This document shows, in pieces, positions 1-12,389 of a stretch of 64,000 nucleotides of DNA. The DNA comes from Nectonema munidae (taxonomy: Eukaryota > Nematomorpha > Nectonematoida > Nectonematidae), in NCBI GenBank assembly GCA_030549495.1, contig JAUIRK010000860.1, positions 401,153-465,152 of the forward strand. The letters run 5' to 3'. The stretch's first letter is position 1; the number at the start of each line of letters is the position of its first letter. Position numbers and translations under genes: made by a program. The notes under the pieces were generated by a model. It saw only the letters and a program-made list of their open reading frames with translations. It searched no databases and was not told the origin of the DNA.

Positions 1-1260
1 AATGAATAAACCCATCAACCATTAATTGAATTGGATATATTGAGAATGAAAATTTTTTTTAATGAAAATGAGTTTTTTTGATTGGTTAAATTAAGTACAT
101 TATATACGTATATACAAAATATACAAATATATATGAAATTTTTTTGAATTAAAACATTTATGATAAATTAAAGTTAATATTGTTATTTAGAATGATAAGA
201 GGTTTCTAAAAATATATAAAACTTGCTTTTTTGTTGAATATATGTGAAGTCATAATTTTGAGGTCGTTTGAAAGAAGGGCCTGAAAAATCGAAAATTAAA
301 AAAATGGAAAATTCAAAAATTTTAAAACGTATTCTGATAGAGTTTGATACGCTGATTCCGAATATGTAATTTATTTGAAATGAATCGATTGATTTTTTAA
401 TTTTTTTTGAGGTCAAAGTTGGAATTTTTGTCATTTTTTCAAGTTCAAAGGCTAAAAAAAGTATTTCAAAATTTTTTAATTTAAAATATTTTTACATTTT
501 CGTGATCAGTATAAAATTTCCTTTAAAATGTGGTATTAAAATAGAAAATTGGATAAGTTTGAAATTTTTCGAAAATTTTGTAGAGGTCATTTACCCTTAC
601 AATTTTTTAAAAAAATAAAAAAAATTATTTCCCAATTTTTTCACCGTAGTATGATTAAATAATAGGTTTATTTTATGAATATGCAAAAAAATGTAAAAAA
701 ATATTTCATTCTTTATTTTACACGCCAAAATATAGTGAAACATAGCAAAATTGTGCATATTGTTCAAGGGCTGATAAAAAAAAATTTTGAATTTGTATCA
801 AAACTAAAAATAATTCAAAAATGTAGGTAAAAGGATGCTCTTTAAGATGCGCATGGTTTAAAATGTTTTTTAAAAAATTTCTCGCATAAAATTTTCTTTA
901 AATGTTAAAAATTTGAAAATATCGACACAAAGTTTTTTTAAAAATTGTTAAAATCAAAAAAAATATATCAAAAATAAATATTTTTCAAAATTTTAAAATT
1001 CTAAAATAAAATTTAAGCAATTTTAAATAAGATGATGTAAATATTAGAAAAAAATAATTTATTTTTGATGTAAAATTTTTGAATCAAAAATGTCAACTTT
1101 TTGAAAATTCAAACCTTTTTTATAAAAAATGTAATTTTTTTTTTCGAAATTTTTTTTTACAAAATCATTTATTTATAAAAGTACTTTAACTCACTTGAAA
1201 TTTTTTTTAAAATTTTTGAAACATCTCGCGGGAATTGAAAAAATGAGAAAATTTAGAGTT
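1..1260 (+). repeat. Left arm of an A+T-rich inverted repeat
   Basis: This stretch is very A+T rich with no credible gene. Its outer part (1-200) is the reverse complement of 16930-17141, and 230-560 is the reverse complement of about 16580-16890. A short phrase at 740-890 recurs, inverted, three times at 15650-16480. A further fragment of the family lies at 11760-12265 and a degenerate piece at about 6915-7040. The window starts inside or exactly at the end of the repeat, so no target duplication can be examined. Family unknown; apparent open frames here are chance. Confidence 0.7.
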
Positions 1261-1446
1261 CAGATGCGGGTCAATGAACTCGTTCTCAGGTCATTTAACC
1301 AAGACCACGTGATAGCGCTCCAGAAATGAGGTAGATGAACATTTTATAGCTTGGAAAAAACTTTTTTATTGTAAAAGTTATTTGACTTTGAATGCTTAAA
1401 GTAAAAAGAAAATCGGTTCGGTGAAATATATAAATATATATATATA

Positions 1447-1718
1447 TCTCATAACCTGTACGGTTGAACGCGGGTAGACAACTTGCGTGTTATCTCCAAC
1501 CCGTATATTACGATGATTCTTCTCCAACCTGTATTCTACGATGATTCATCTCCAAACTATATACTACAATGATTCATCTCCAACCTGTATACTACGATAA
1601 TTCATCTCTAACCTGTATACTACGATGATTCATCTTCAACCTGTATACTACGATGGTTTCTATTCCATGTACAAATAACTAGGGAGACAATGTTCAACTT
1701 TCTGTTCACATTCTGCTA
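1447..1718 (+). repeat. Foldback-element fragment (one terminal arm)
   Basis: Starts with TCTCATAACCTGTACGG and continues with repeats of a roughly 28-bp phrase containing CAACCTGTATACTACGATGA. It matches the first 270 bp of the complete foldback elements at 30802 and 46935, then stops at a CTGCTAG phrase, so only one arm survives. Confidence 0.8.
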
Positions 1719-1800
1719 GTTAAAAACTGCGAGTTAAATTTGATGGGGGATCGAACCCAAGACCTTAAGTTATCGAAACCTTATATATCACATAGAAAAT
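1719..1800 (-). repeat. Possible tRNA-derived SINE remnant
   Basis: On the minus strand 1747-1757 reads GGTTCGATCCC, a good pol III B box, with neighbouring bases like those of the clearer SINE at 36207-36386. No convincing A box or target duplication was found. It could be chance or a tRNA pseudogene. Confidence 0.3.
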
Positions 1801-3264
1801 ACTCTTTAGAAACTGTTTCGGTTATCCTCAGTCTTTACTAAGTCAAAAAGTTGCTTAGTGGTGCAATATTAATCATCAAATTTTTGGGGAAGTATTCTTG
1901 AAAAATTTCAATTGAAAAAGATTTATTGTGAAATGATTAAGTGTTTTATGTGAGTAAAATTCGTGCTTATATATTATTTCCAAGTTCCCCAAAGCACTAA
2001 TTAATTTGAGATATAATTATTGCTCTGAGCAGTGAATTTAGTTTTAATTTTCTTGAGAGTTGAGTGAAAAGATGGTGGCGTTAGATAATAAATGACTCTT
2101 GGCCTTGAAAGAGAGTTGAGTATACAGGAGGTAACCTCCTATAAATTGCACTAAGTGGTTGCTTACAGCTTGCTTAGATTCACTATTTCTTTAAAAGTAC
2201 TAATTACTTTTCATAATGCTATGCATGTCCTATAAACAGAAACTATAAACTATAACTATATTCATGTCCTAACAAAACAGGTAAGAGTAACACTAAATAT
2301 TCGTTATCTTTGTTGCTTCTCTAACTTTCTTATATCCTTACTATTCCTCTGATTTCCACGGCTCTACAAGGGCCTCTCTTTCTTTTTACAATTAGTGAGT
2401 GTATGAAAATAAATGAAACTAGAACTCAAATTTGAAGCATATAAATTTAAGCTTTATCAAAAAATTTTAAAACAAAAAGAAGAATGAGAGCATTAAAACG
2501 ATCCTCATTCATTGAGCTCCGATGTGAATTGATGTGGTAAAATTTGATGTGTTTAAATAATAAATTTACAAAAAAAATGGATAATATAAAAGTAATAAGT
2601 GTCACACTTAACTACGATTGAAACATAAAAAACTTTTTGGGCTTCTCACTTTAGAGAAAGATTGAATCTAAAAAACGAGTTGCAGAAATCATCATGTGGA
2701 TATGATTCGATTTTTAGAAAAGTTTTTGATTTGAATAGTGTTATTCTTTTTGCCTTGTTTATTTTATACATTATTTTATAGTGTAATTCAATGAAAATTA
2801 TGTACACAAAATTGTAATTATACCCTTACAACATTTAGGGTATTGGTAATAACAATAATAATCAAATTGAAACAATAAAATGTATATTTAAGTAAGAATT
2901 TTTTGGATCATTAAATTTGTTTTTATATTCTCCTTCTTAAGTTTTTTTCATAAATGAACTCAAAATTAGTGGCTTACTAAGACTAGGGCTGTGAAGGTGG
3001 CCTACAACATGCGACAATTCATTTGTAGCAATTAATAACAGTGAAATCCAAATGTTATAGACTTCAATGTAATAATGGTTTCTACAGTTTGTCTCCTTAT
3101 TTTTTATCCCTATTTTCATCATTTTGAAGTCTCTATAATCCTTACGGTACAACCAAATTATCATCTTCATCACCGACACTTCTGCTACTTATGACACTGT
3201 ATTCACAACTAAGTTCTAATCCTTATAAAATACTTTAGCAGTTTATTTTTATAATTTTTTTTAG
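1801..3264. other. Non-coding A+T-rich stretch
   Basis: No protein family, RNA gene or bounded repeat was recognised. The end (3240-3264) is a long T tract closing with AG, which fits a 3' splice site for the exon that starts at 3265, so at least the last part may be intron. Confidence 0.4.
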
Positions 3265-4295
3265 TTGAATGGAGTTAAAGATTGTACGGAAAAAGAAGAC
3301 TTAATTAATACTTTTAAAACAAGCCTATCCAGCAGTACTGCTGATCCAATTCAAAATATGAAAAAAAAGAATAATAATTTAATAACTACTCACTCTCCCA
3401 AGCTCCAGAAAACGGCTCTAACGAAAGATCCAATGAGTTCAATAACATTTGGCGAAGAAAAAGCTACTACCTCAGATATGTACTTTTTCAACCAAATTAA
3501 TACCTTCTCCAATTTCACCGAAAACCTCAAAAACAAAAACGAATGTTCTCAATCAAACAAATTGCCCAATTTATCTAGGAAAAGAAAGCCAGATATGAGT
3601 GGCATCAATGAAGCAAACGACGTAGAAATGCTTTCATTCAATCCTCCGTGGGTACATTTTAAGCCATCTGAAAATGTGAATGATGACAATCAAAGTTCTT
3701 CGCGTTGTAAAGAAGAAGATGTTGAAGTTATTTTCGATGGGTATTCCAAAAAGCCGTTAAACAGTGATGTTCAATTTCTTTTATATTTTCGTATTCTTTA
3801 AAGTTATTGTGTTAAGGCTTTCCTTCTTCTGACACAATTGGTGAAAAACCAATATCAAAATATGAAGAAACTTGTTCTACTTATATTTCTAAAGATGATA
3901 TTTTTTCAAAAGAATCCATTTCTGAACATTTTCCTCCTTTGGCAAAGATAGAATCAGATTCATCATTTATCTACCCATCAGTCGATTTTCCAAAAGATGA
4001 AATTCCAAACAATAAAGCTTATGAAATACTAAAGCAGAATTTTCCAAAAAATAATTTTAAAACACACTTTATCGATTCTGAGTTCTCAGATAAAGATATA
4101 AATAAACGTAAGTTTCAAAGATACAATATTTATTAGAATAATTATAATACATTTTTAGCACTAACACCTGATAAAGAGAATTATTCAGAGGAAAGAGTTT
4201 CTGAAGTTTCTTCAACTAATCTATCCAAAGTAGAAATCAAAAATCTAGTCATTGATTGTCTAAATCCTTATTATGAAAAAAAACTTGTTACCAAA
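3265..4295 (+). CDS. Three internal exons of a possible host gene; SRI-like domain start
   Basis: Three open segments join in frame through two short introns: exon 3265-3763, intron 3764-3816 (GTGATG...TTAAG, 53 nt), exon 3817-4107, intron 4108-4158 (GTAAGT...TTTTAG, 51 nt), exon 4159-4295. The first exon follows a T-rich tract ending in AG, so the gene begins upstream, out of sight. Most of the protein is polar, Ser/Asn/Lys/Glu-rich and probably disordered. The last exon ends with LVIDCLNPYYEKKLVTK, which resembles the first helix of the SRI domain (the RNA polymerase II CTD-binding module of SETD2 and RECQL5). I see no good continuation after the GTATGG at 4296. It may be the C-terminal part of a RECQL5- or SETD2-like gene or a truncated duplicate of one. 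The splice assignments are by eye. Confidence 0.45.
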
Positions 4296-5245
4296 GTATG
4301 GATACCTCTTGTGATATACTGATACATACAATTTAATATTAACAACTTTAAATTTTGATAAGATTTTATAAATTTCTTTTGGCTTGGCATGTTGATAAAT
4401 ATATATATATATGTTATCAGTATAACCCTTTTAAACTTTACTAATTAAAATTTTTATATTTTATAAATATAATCTATTAAATTAATTAATTAACCAGCAA
4501 GTTATTTCTATCGTATCCCCCGTAGGATAATTTGCCTCATTCGGAAACCTGGTATTAAGTTAATAAATGGTGATGTTTTGTTGTATCTTATTTGATTTCA
4601 TTAATATCTACTTTTCTTTCGAATCACAATTAGTTGTAGTCTAGCTACTACTCGTGTTTATTCTATAAAAAATATTAGATTTAATTTACGTGATTCTAAT
4701 GACATAAAAATGCCTCCATACATTAGGCTTTATTTCTTCAAATTTTCAAATTATTATCTCATCATCCAATCTGTATAAAGTGCTAGGCAGCTTTCTGTTA
4801 GCAACTATTCTACGGCAACAGTTGTGTGGGTGAATTATCCTGACTGAGTTGCCTAGAACCCAATCTACTTGTATTCATGAATTTTACTGATTCTAAGAGT
4901 TTTTTATATTAAATTTATTGTATTGAGTCAATATCAATAAAAATATGTAACGAATTGAATATCAAATTAGAAATTTTCGGTCGTACATCGAGGCGGCTGG
5001 GGAGAAGAAATCTGGCACTGAGTTTTAACTCTAAATTCTTTTCATTAGGTAAAGGTACGTAAGGTAAGGTTAAGTCGTATATTGTTCCTTGTTTTTCGGG
5101 CTCCTTAAATTTTAGGCAGTTTATAAATAAAATATATGAGTAGTTACACTTTTATTTTAAGTACTTAGTGCTATATATGCACCTATACAAGTAACGCATA
5201 TGCTATATTTAACAGAGAGAATAGTTTAAGGTATATTGGAAAGGT
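4296..5245. other. Non-coding stretch with no recognised feature
   Basis: Slightly less A+T rich than its surroundings. No open frame or known repeat end was recognised. If the gene at 3265-4295 continues, this could be intron, but no exon in a matching phase was found. Confidence 0.4.
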
Positions 5246-5494
5246 TTAAAAATATGATAAAACTGGCAAGAAGTGTTTTGCCAATACCTCTATTAAATGT
5301 AGCACTTGCTCTGATAAAGGTACACACTGTTCAATAAATTTTAATGCATTAACTAAGTTGGTTTTTTTAACTGAAAGTAAATATTTTAAATCATGAAGGC
5401 ATCGTACAAAATTCTTGCATCGCCCATCATCACTACCTCGATAAATAGTATCCATAAGACATGTTAATTTTAATTTATACAAACATTTTTGCAA
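5246..5494 (-). CDS. Small open frame, unknown, possibly an exon
   Basis: An 82-codon frame, leucine- and lysine-rich, with ordinary amino-acid composition (few of the Phe/Ile/Asn/Lys runs that chance frames show here). It reads as mainly helical, with a middle phrase KNFVRCLHDLKYLL. I do not recognise a family. It could be the last exon of a minus-strand host gene or an eroded transposon piece; nothing nearby decides. Confidence 0.2.
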   Translation of the reverse strand: MQKCLYKLKLTCLMDTIYRGSDDGRCKNFVRCLHDLKYLLSVKKTNLVNALKFIEQCVPLSEQVLHLIEVLAKHFLPVLSYF

Positions 5495-5935
5495 ATAATT
5501 AAAGATTGTTATTTTTCTCGTGGTCCTTGTTTAAATCTTCCAACCTAATAAATTTATATATTTTTTATTTTGTTTTTTCAATGTATAATATTTTAGGAAA
5601 CGTTTAAGATAATTGCTAAAAGTATTACAAACTCACTGTGTAATGAAAGCTATTGTAACGATGCAGAAAGTGGTATTTAAATTTATTTATTTAAACATTG
5701 TATTGTTATTTGCTGCCAATGTTCTCTCTCATTTTTTTGAACACCTAGGCCTAAATGGACTCTTTTCACATTATGTGTCTGTCCAATGTTCACGGTGATT
5801 CAAAAGTCGCCATACCTACGCTCCGAGCCCGCGCTACCTATATATTTTTGGAACAAGTGCCCCCGCCTCCCCCAGTTTTATTTTTGCCCCCCCCCCCTCT
5901 CCTCAAAATTTTCAACTTGCCCCAAGTGTCTTAAC

Positions 5936-6422
5936 TAGGGATTGCACCCCGAAGGCTTTTTTCCCTCCCCGGGGAGCAGGGACCCTGAAATAAATTTTTT
6001 CTCACCCCGGAGATTCCCCGGAGAAAAAACATTTTTTTATCGAGAAGAACACTAAAATTTTGAAACGATTTATTCAAAATTGTTCAAATACAGTCTGTTT
6101 TTGTTTACAATTTGAATCATGATGAATTAAAAATAATACATATAGCTTTGAAATACACATGCATAATACATAAATACCACCACATATGAATTGTTTACAA
6201 GTTGAATCATGAATTATAAATAATACATATAGCTTTGAAATGCACATAACACATAAATACCACCACATTATCTATCATATGATGTAAAAATATGATTATA
6301 ACTGTGAATTTAATCTTGTATTTTTTCCCGGGGAAAAAAGAGATTTTCCTCAAGGAGTGGAGAGGCTTTTTTCGCTTTTTCCACAGGGAGACGGGGATGG
6401 GGTCCCCGGGGTGCAATCTCTA
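5936..6422. mobile_element. Non-autonomous hAT MITE with perfect 8-bp TSD
   Basis: Terminal inverted repeats TAGGGATTGCACCCCG (left) and TAGAGATTGCACCCCG (right, reverse complement) bound 487 bp. The identical 8-bp GTCTTAAC flanks both sides (5928-5935 and 6423-6430). TAG-starting ends with an 8-bp duplication are typical of the hAT superfamily. Sub-terminal regions are rich in CCCCGG. The middle holds a repeated phrase on a roughly 110-bp period (6105-6180 and 6190-6260). No transposase is encoded. Confidence 0.85.
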
Positions 6423-6430
6423 GTCTTAAC

Positions 6431-7051
6431 TTAAGAACAAATTATAAAAACATATAGCTGTGCAAGTAACTTAGAACATTTATGCCATATATTGGAAACA
6501 AAGCTGTTTGAAAATGATTAAATGTCTTTATAACAATTTATCTTTGTAATTTATATAGTACTTTTAGTGCCCTCTTCTGATAAGATAATAAATTTTTTCC
6601 ATAATGTAAATTTTTATTGCCCCTTCACAGCCCCCAGCACATCATATTCAATTTAAGCACATGAAATTCAAATAAAAAAATTAAAATTTTTCTTGTTCCA
6701 TTTATCAAAAAACAACATTTGTATTCGTAAGTAAAATGAAGTTTTTTATTCTTATTTTAATATATCATGAGTGTTTTTGAAGTTGTAATTTTTCATCTAA
6801 TAATTATTTCATTTTTTATCATTTTTCATTAAGATTTAATAAAATTTTATATTGGGCTTTAAATTTTTTCGAATATGGAATGCTTTTTATATCGAATATT
6901 GACTGTATTACTGATTCAGTACAAATAGATTACATATTTGGAGTTAGCATATCTAACTCTATTAGAATATAAAATTTAAATTTTTTGTTTTTTAATTTTT
7001 CTAAATTTTAGGCCTCATCTGGGTGCTTTAAAATATGTTTTTTTAAATAAC
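6431..7051. other. A+T-rich spacer with a degenerate inverted-arm piece
   Basis: No gene. 6915-7040 resembles the central part of the repeat at 12095-12215 and 16740-16870 (phrases like TTACATATTTGGA and CTCTAT.AGAATA). Confidence 0.4.
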
Positions 7052-8820
7052 ATGAACAAAAGAAAAACAGAAAGTAATAGCAAACGTCAGTTTAATGAAC
7101 TGATGGAGAATGAATTCTTATTCATTGCGAGTTCTTCAGGAAAGCCAATGTGTATTCTTTGTGAAAGCACCCTTTCAGATAACAGAAGATATGATCTTAG
7201 CAGACACTATAAAACACACCAAGTTGAAATAGAAGAAAAACAGAAGTTAGTGCCTGGCTCTCAGTTACGCAAAGAATATGTTTTCAGGAAAAAAGAGGAT
7301 ATGAAAAAGAAGAAAAATCTCTTCGCCAAAAGATGTTGTGAAAGTTTGGCAATGCTCGAGGCATCCTACGAAATTGCCTTTGTGTAAGCCAAAAAGCATA
7401 AACTTTTTCTGACGGTGAAAATAATGTTAAACCTTGTCTCCAAAAATTTGCAAAATGTCTTGGTGACAAAAGTATTGAAAGAAAGATAAACGAAATCGCT
7501 CTTTCAAAGCAGACAATTACAAGACGCATTGAAGAACTTTCTAATGACGTATCTGAGCAACTTAAGAACCGTGTCCGTGCATGTTCTTTCTTTTCTTTAG
7601 CCTTGGACGAATCTTCTGTCATATGTGATGTAGCCCAGTTAAGTATTTTTATAAGAGCGATTGATGATAATTTTAACATTTTTGAAGAACTTATTGGCCT
7701 TGAGTCACTCCATGGAAAAACCAGAGGATCTGACATATTTGAGAAATTAAAGTCTTGTCTACAAAATCAGCAAATAAATTTTAGTAAACTCTTAAGCGTC
7801 TGCACTGACGGAGCGCTGTCAATGATTAGTAGATTTTCTGGAATTGTAACCTTGCTCGAAAAGTTTTTAGGTCGTCCACTTTGGAAATATCATTGCATTA
7901 TACACCAAGAGTCACTCTGTGGAAAAATTTTGAATTTTCAGTATGTTATGATACTATGTGTAAAATGTATTAATAAAATTAGAGCAAGAGGATTAAAAAG
8001 GAGAGAATTCAGAGAATATTGTGAACTGTTAGATATGAAATATGGTGATCTCATCCTTCATTGGGAAGTGCTTTAGCTTTCTTGAGGACAAGTTCTCAGA
8101 AGATTTTGGAAACTGAAAAATCTTGTACATGATTTTCTTGAAGAGCTGGCTGAAGAAAGGGCCCTTTTGTGTAATGAAAAGTGGATGTTTGATTTAGCAT
8201 TTTTAGTTGATATTACAAGCCATCTCAATGACCTAAATTCAAAACTTCATGGTAAAGACAAATTGTTTCCTAGACTAGTAAATGATATCAATGCATATAT
8301 GAAGCTAAAATTGTTTATTTCTCAGCTAGAAAACAAGGAATTAAGCCAATTCCCACATTTAAAGGAACGAAATGAATATGTTGAAGATAGTTATAAATTT
8401 ACAGAATGTGTTGAAAAAATCATATTACTACAAGAGGCTTTTGATATTCGTTTTAGTAATTTTGATGAAGAAGAAGGCTGTATGCTTGCGTTTGTAAATC
8501 CATTTTCACTTACTGAACAAAACATTCTGAAAATGCCTACCAATATACAGATGGAACTTATTGATTTAAAAGCTAATTCAGTACTAAACAGTAAATTTGA
8601 TGCACTTTCCTCACTCCCAAGTGCATCTGAAATGATTGATTTTTAGCGATCTTTACCATATCAACATTTTCCAGTACTGAGAAAGTTTGCCCAAAGTTAT
8701 GCATGTCACTTCGGAACAACTTATAGATGTGAGCAAGCATTTTCATCCATGAAAATGATAAAGAACAAACTGAGAAAGAGCTTAAAAATTTGTGTGGCGC
8801 ATCTGAATTAGGGGTAAAAA
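7052..8820 (+). pseudogene. Decayed hAT transposase, ZBED/GTF2IRD2-like
   Basis: The N-terminal part (7052-7387) has a BED-like zinc finger: CILC, then RHYKTH. After a frame change near 7390 a second segment (about 7400-8076) reads through FSLALDESS, the first catalytic-acid region of this hAT type, then CTDGALSMI and WKYHCIIHQESLCGK. Another frame change near 8080 leads to 8100-8646 (FDLAFLVDITSHLNDLNSKL), and after a stop at 8644 the C-terminal dimerisation motif follows (FGTTYRCEQAFSSMK, about 8695-8755). These are the usual domains in order for domesticated or mobile ZBED5/GTF2IRD2/SCAND3-type proteins, so the identification is firm, but at least two frameshifts and a stop make it a pseudogene. 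Terminal repeats were not located. It is distinct from the hAT at 60351-63496, which belongs to the same broad group. Confidence 0.85.
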
Positions 8821-8910
8821 AAATTGGTATATGGGAAACAAAAGGTTGGCCAATTTACTTAATTATGAAAATGGAGTTAAACGCAATATTACCCAATCAT
8901 TGTTGAATTC

Positions 8911-9190
8911 ATGCTTGATTTTAGACATTCTGATGAACTTACACTCATACTTCGTTATGTAAAGTCTGAACATAAGCCAGTTAAAACATTCTTGGGGTTT
9001 AAAAACATCCACGACCATTGTGCTGACTTTAAAGGTGGTGAAATTGATCAGAGATTTGGTGTTGATTTGCATGTCATGAGATGCCAGAGCATTATGACAA
9101 TGTGGCTAATATGTCGGGAATTTACAGTGGTCTGCAAGTTAGAATATGTTCCTTTTTGCGCACGTTCCGTAAACCTTTTTCAAACATTAA
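8911..9190 (+). pseudogene. DUF4371-type hAT transposase fragment (ZMYM1-like)
   Basis: Reads LTLILRYVKSEHKPVKTFLGF, then after a frame change near 9085 EHYDNVANMSGIYSGLQVRI. This pair of motifs, a catalytic region followed by a YDNA.NMSG-type block, is characteristic of DUF4371/ZMYM1-like hAT transposases. Both ends are missing. It is only 90 bp from the unrelated-clade hAT pseudogene upstream, so the two are separate insertions. Confidence 0.8.
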
Positions 9191-9299
9191 CTTTAATAAA
9201 ATTAATTCAACTTTTTGTTATTAAACCGATATATTTTTTGTTGGCCTCTTGGTATTCGATCGTTTGCATGAGTGTGAGTAAAACTATATAAAATAACAT

Positions 9300-10829
9300 T
9301 TTAAAGAGAGAAGTGACAGAGTAGCAGCAATGCAAATAATTTCGCCCTGTATCTACCCCTAGAACACTCGTTTCCAAAGTAACTGTAATTTTTAAGTGAC
9401 CATTAGAAGTAATTTGGCATTTTTTTAGTTTTAATCTAAGATATAGCATCAAAGATAAGATTGCTTATATATACAGCAATTTGTAAAGGCAAGAATTCCA
9501 TGCGTAAACAATAAAAGAGACATTTGGTAAACACGCCCTTTTCAATATTTATTCTACTCAATTAAAGCATATGGCAGCTAGAATATCAAAACAAGATTCA
9601 TGAACGTTTTTACTTATGGTTTTAAATGGGTAATTGTTTAGAATATTTTTGGGAGCACTGCTGTAAAAATGTTTTTTGATTTTCAAATATTGTTTATAAA
9701 TTTTATCGCAATTGTAATGTCTCGTATTTTTATTCAATGCTTGTACTCTATTAAATTTATTTTTTGTATTTAGCAAAATTGAAGATCTCAAATGTTATAA
9801 AAATTTTACGAAAAAAGCACAAAAAACTATGGAATCTGTAGCGCAATATTTCCTTCTGGTGCATATATTAATATTACATATTTATATTGTATTTTCAAAT
9901 AAATTTTCAAGTGCATGAACATTTTAATCTTTGTTGGTCTTATTTCTTAGTTTATTTTTGTTATAAATTTTTTTAAAATAAAATAGTTAAGATTTTATTT
10001 TTACGATTCTCTAAAACAGGGATCACACTACGGCCCGCGGGTGGGATTCATCGCGCAAGAAAATTTATCCAGCACGTAAATTAAATTTTGATCTGCATAA
10101 ATAGGTCTAAAAAGATTTTTGAATATATTGTGTGAAATTGAGGAAATTTTTCAAGACTTTAACCTTCAATGAAATCAACTTAGAGTTGATGGAGGGAAAA
10201 AGATAACTGTTTTTAAAAAGGGTTAGTTAGACAGATTGAAAATAAATTAAAAGATTTGGCAATTCCAAGTGCACAGAAAATACTTAGGCCTTTCTTGTGT
10301 GCTGAAACGAGTGTAAAAAATATTTTTTTTACTAATATAACAAAGCTAATCCATTGATCTATAATAAAGGACTCAGTTGTGATGTGATAAAGTTTTATTT
10401 CTGATCTATAAATGACCCCGTCAAAAATATTTTTTTTACTAATATAACAAAGCTAATGCATTGATATATAATCCTATCTGGCTATCAAAAATAGCATTTT
10501 TAGTTGACATTGCATCTCAAATGAAATAAATTTAGAATTTTAGAAAAGATAATCTTATTTGTGATTTTTACACTCATGAAAGGATTTTGAGAATTTTTTT
10601 AATTATTTGAAACACAATTAAAAAAAATATTATTTTTCAATGTTTCAAAGAATTTTGCACACAATTACTGAAAGTATTATAACTTTAATGCCCTTGTAAT
10701 GATTAACATATAATATCTTACTGTAAATTTACATGCTTTATTGTTTATATTAACATTCCTAATTGTAATATATTGCATGTTAGCATGTTCACACACTTCA
10801 ACCTTCCATAAAACATAACATTCATTCAC
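9300..10829. other. Non-coding A+T-rich stretch with one short direct repeat
   Basis: No gene recognised. A phrase of about 45 bp containing ACTAATATAACAAAGCTAAT occurs at 10328-10375 and again at 10437-10475, roughly 110 bp apart. Nothing else is bounded. Confidence 0.4.
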
Positions 10830-11007
10830 TATCAGAGGTCTGGCAAGACCTCCGGGGAGACAACTTGCCAGCCTTATTATATACTTAAATGTGTAAATCG
10901 TAAAATGCTAAAAAAAATATGCTTAAAATAAAAATTTCCAAAAAATATTTCACATACATATTGAAAGCCACATTTCAAAAATTCTACCTAAAAGTTAAAA
11001 ACAATTA
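10830..11007 (+). repeat. GAGGTCT-hairpin repeat, partial copy
   Basis: Starts with CAGAGGTCTGGCAAGACCTC, which folds as a 7-bp perfect hairpin (GAGGTCT-GGCA-AGACCTC), then CGGGGAGACAACT. It matches the start of the copies at 11570, 42807 and, inverted, the array at 49830-51525. Confidence 0.8.
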
Positions 11008-11567
11008 ACTTTTAATAAATATTTTTTGATTTGAACATTTTTCGATTCTTTGATTATTATTTGACAAATATATTTAAAATCGTGCAAATTGCAAAGTATA
11101 GGTAATAACTTTTGTAACATCGTATGAGGTAGCAAAATATGAACAGAAAGTTTGATATTTTTTGATTTTTTAAAGAATATTTTTCGATTCTTTGATTACA
11201 GAATTTTATTTTGATTATTTGATAAAATATATTATTTAATATCGTGAAAAAAATGCAAAAATATAGGTAATAACTTATCTAACATCCTCTCCCCGAATGA
11301 GGTATATCAAATCTTATATCTAGCAAAATATGAACTGATAGGTTGGAGATGAATCATCGCGGTATATAGGTTGGAGATGAACCATCGTAGTATATAGGTA
11401 ATAACTTATGTAGCATCGTCTCCCCGAATGAGGTATATCAAATCTTACATCTAGCAAAATGTGAACAGAAAGTTGAACATTGTCTCCCTAGTCATTTGTA
11501 CATGGAATAGAAATCATCGTAGTATACAGGTTGGAGATGAATCATCGTAGAATACAGGTTGGAGATA
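11008..11567 (+). repeat. Foldback-element fragment (right arm)
   Basis: Matches the right half of the complete foldback element at 30802-32427 (roughly its 31630-32350 part), including the tandem GGTTGGAGATGAATCATCG phrases. It lies between two partial copies of the hairpin repeat, suggesting it was inserted into that repeat. Confidence 0.75.
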
Positions 11568-11765
11568 TATCAGAGGTCTGGCAAGACCTCCGGGGAGACA
11601 ACTCGCAGCCTTATTATATATTTAAATGTGTAAATTGTAAAATGCTAAAAAAAATATGCTTAAAATAAAAATTTTCAAAAAATATTTTACATACATAATG
11701 AAAGCCGCATTTCAAAAATTCTACCTAAAAGTTCAAAACACTTAATTTTGAATATAACTGATATT
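11568..11765 (+). repeat. GAGGTCT-hairpin repeat, partial copy
   Basis: A second copy of the hairpin repeat starting CAGAGGTCTGGCAAGACCTC and about 190 bp long, ending where the inverted-arm family fragment begins. Confidence 0.8.
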
Positions 11766-12265
11766 TAAACATACTACGGTGGAAAAATTTAGAAATTTTT
11801 TTTTTATTTTGAAAAATTTATTTTGAAAAATTTTAAGGGGGACCCTTACAAATTTTCTATTTATTTTTCTATTATTTTACAATACCCTTACAAAATTTTC
11901 GAAAAATTTCAAACTTATCCAATTTTCTATTTTAATATCTCATTTTAAAGGAAATTTTATACTGATTACGAAAATGTAAAAATGTTTTAAATAAAAAAAA
12001 ATTTTAAATACTTTTTTTAGCCTTTAAACTTGATAAAATGACAAAAATTCCAACTTTGTCATCGAAAAAAAAATAAAAATTCTTTCGCTTCATTTCAAAC
12101 AAATTACATATTTGGAATTAGCGTATCAAACTCTATCAGAATACGCTTTTAAATTTTAATTTTTTTTTATTTTATCGATTTTTCAGGCCTTTTCAGAGCG
12201 CTCAAAATATGACTTCACATATACATAGCAAATATACAAGTATTATACATTTTTAGAATCCTCTC
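11766..12265 (+). repeat. Copy of the inverted-arm repeat family
   Basis: Same orientation as the right arm at 16190-16960; shares phrases such as TTTTATACTGATTACGAAAA and CAAATTACATATTTGGAAT. As at 17178, it is followed by a minisatellite-bearing Helitron-like end, so this pair of neighbours occurs twice in the window. Confidence 0.75.
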
Positions 12266-12389
12266 ATCTTTCTATTTAATAATTTCAACGGTTTATTCGA
12301 TTATTTTGCATTGTTTAGAAAAAAAAGAGATTTTTTTTGAAAATTTACTTGAAACGGGGATTTCTTTACGGGCGATATCAATGATGATT

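Noticed and set aside
2937-3179. Minus-strand 80-codon frame
   Set aside because: No family resemblance and it lies opposite the region that is probably intron of the plus-strand gene.
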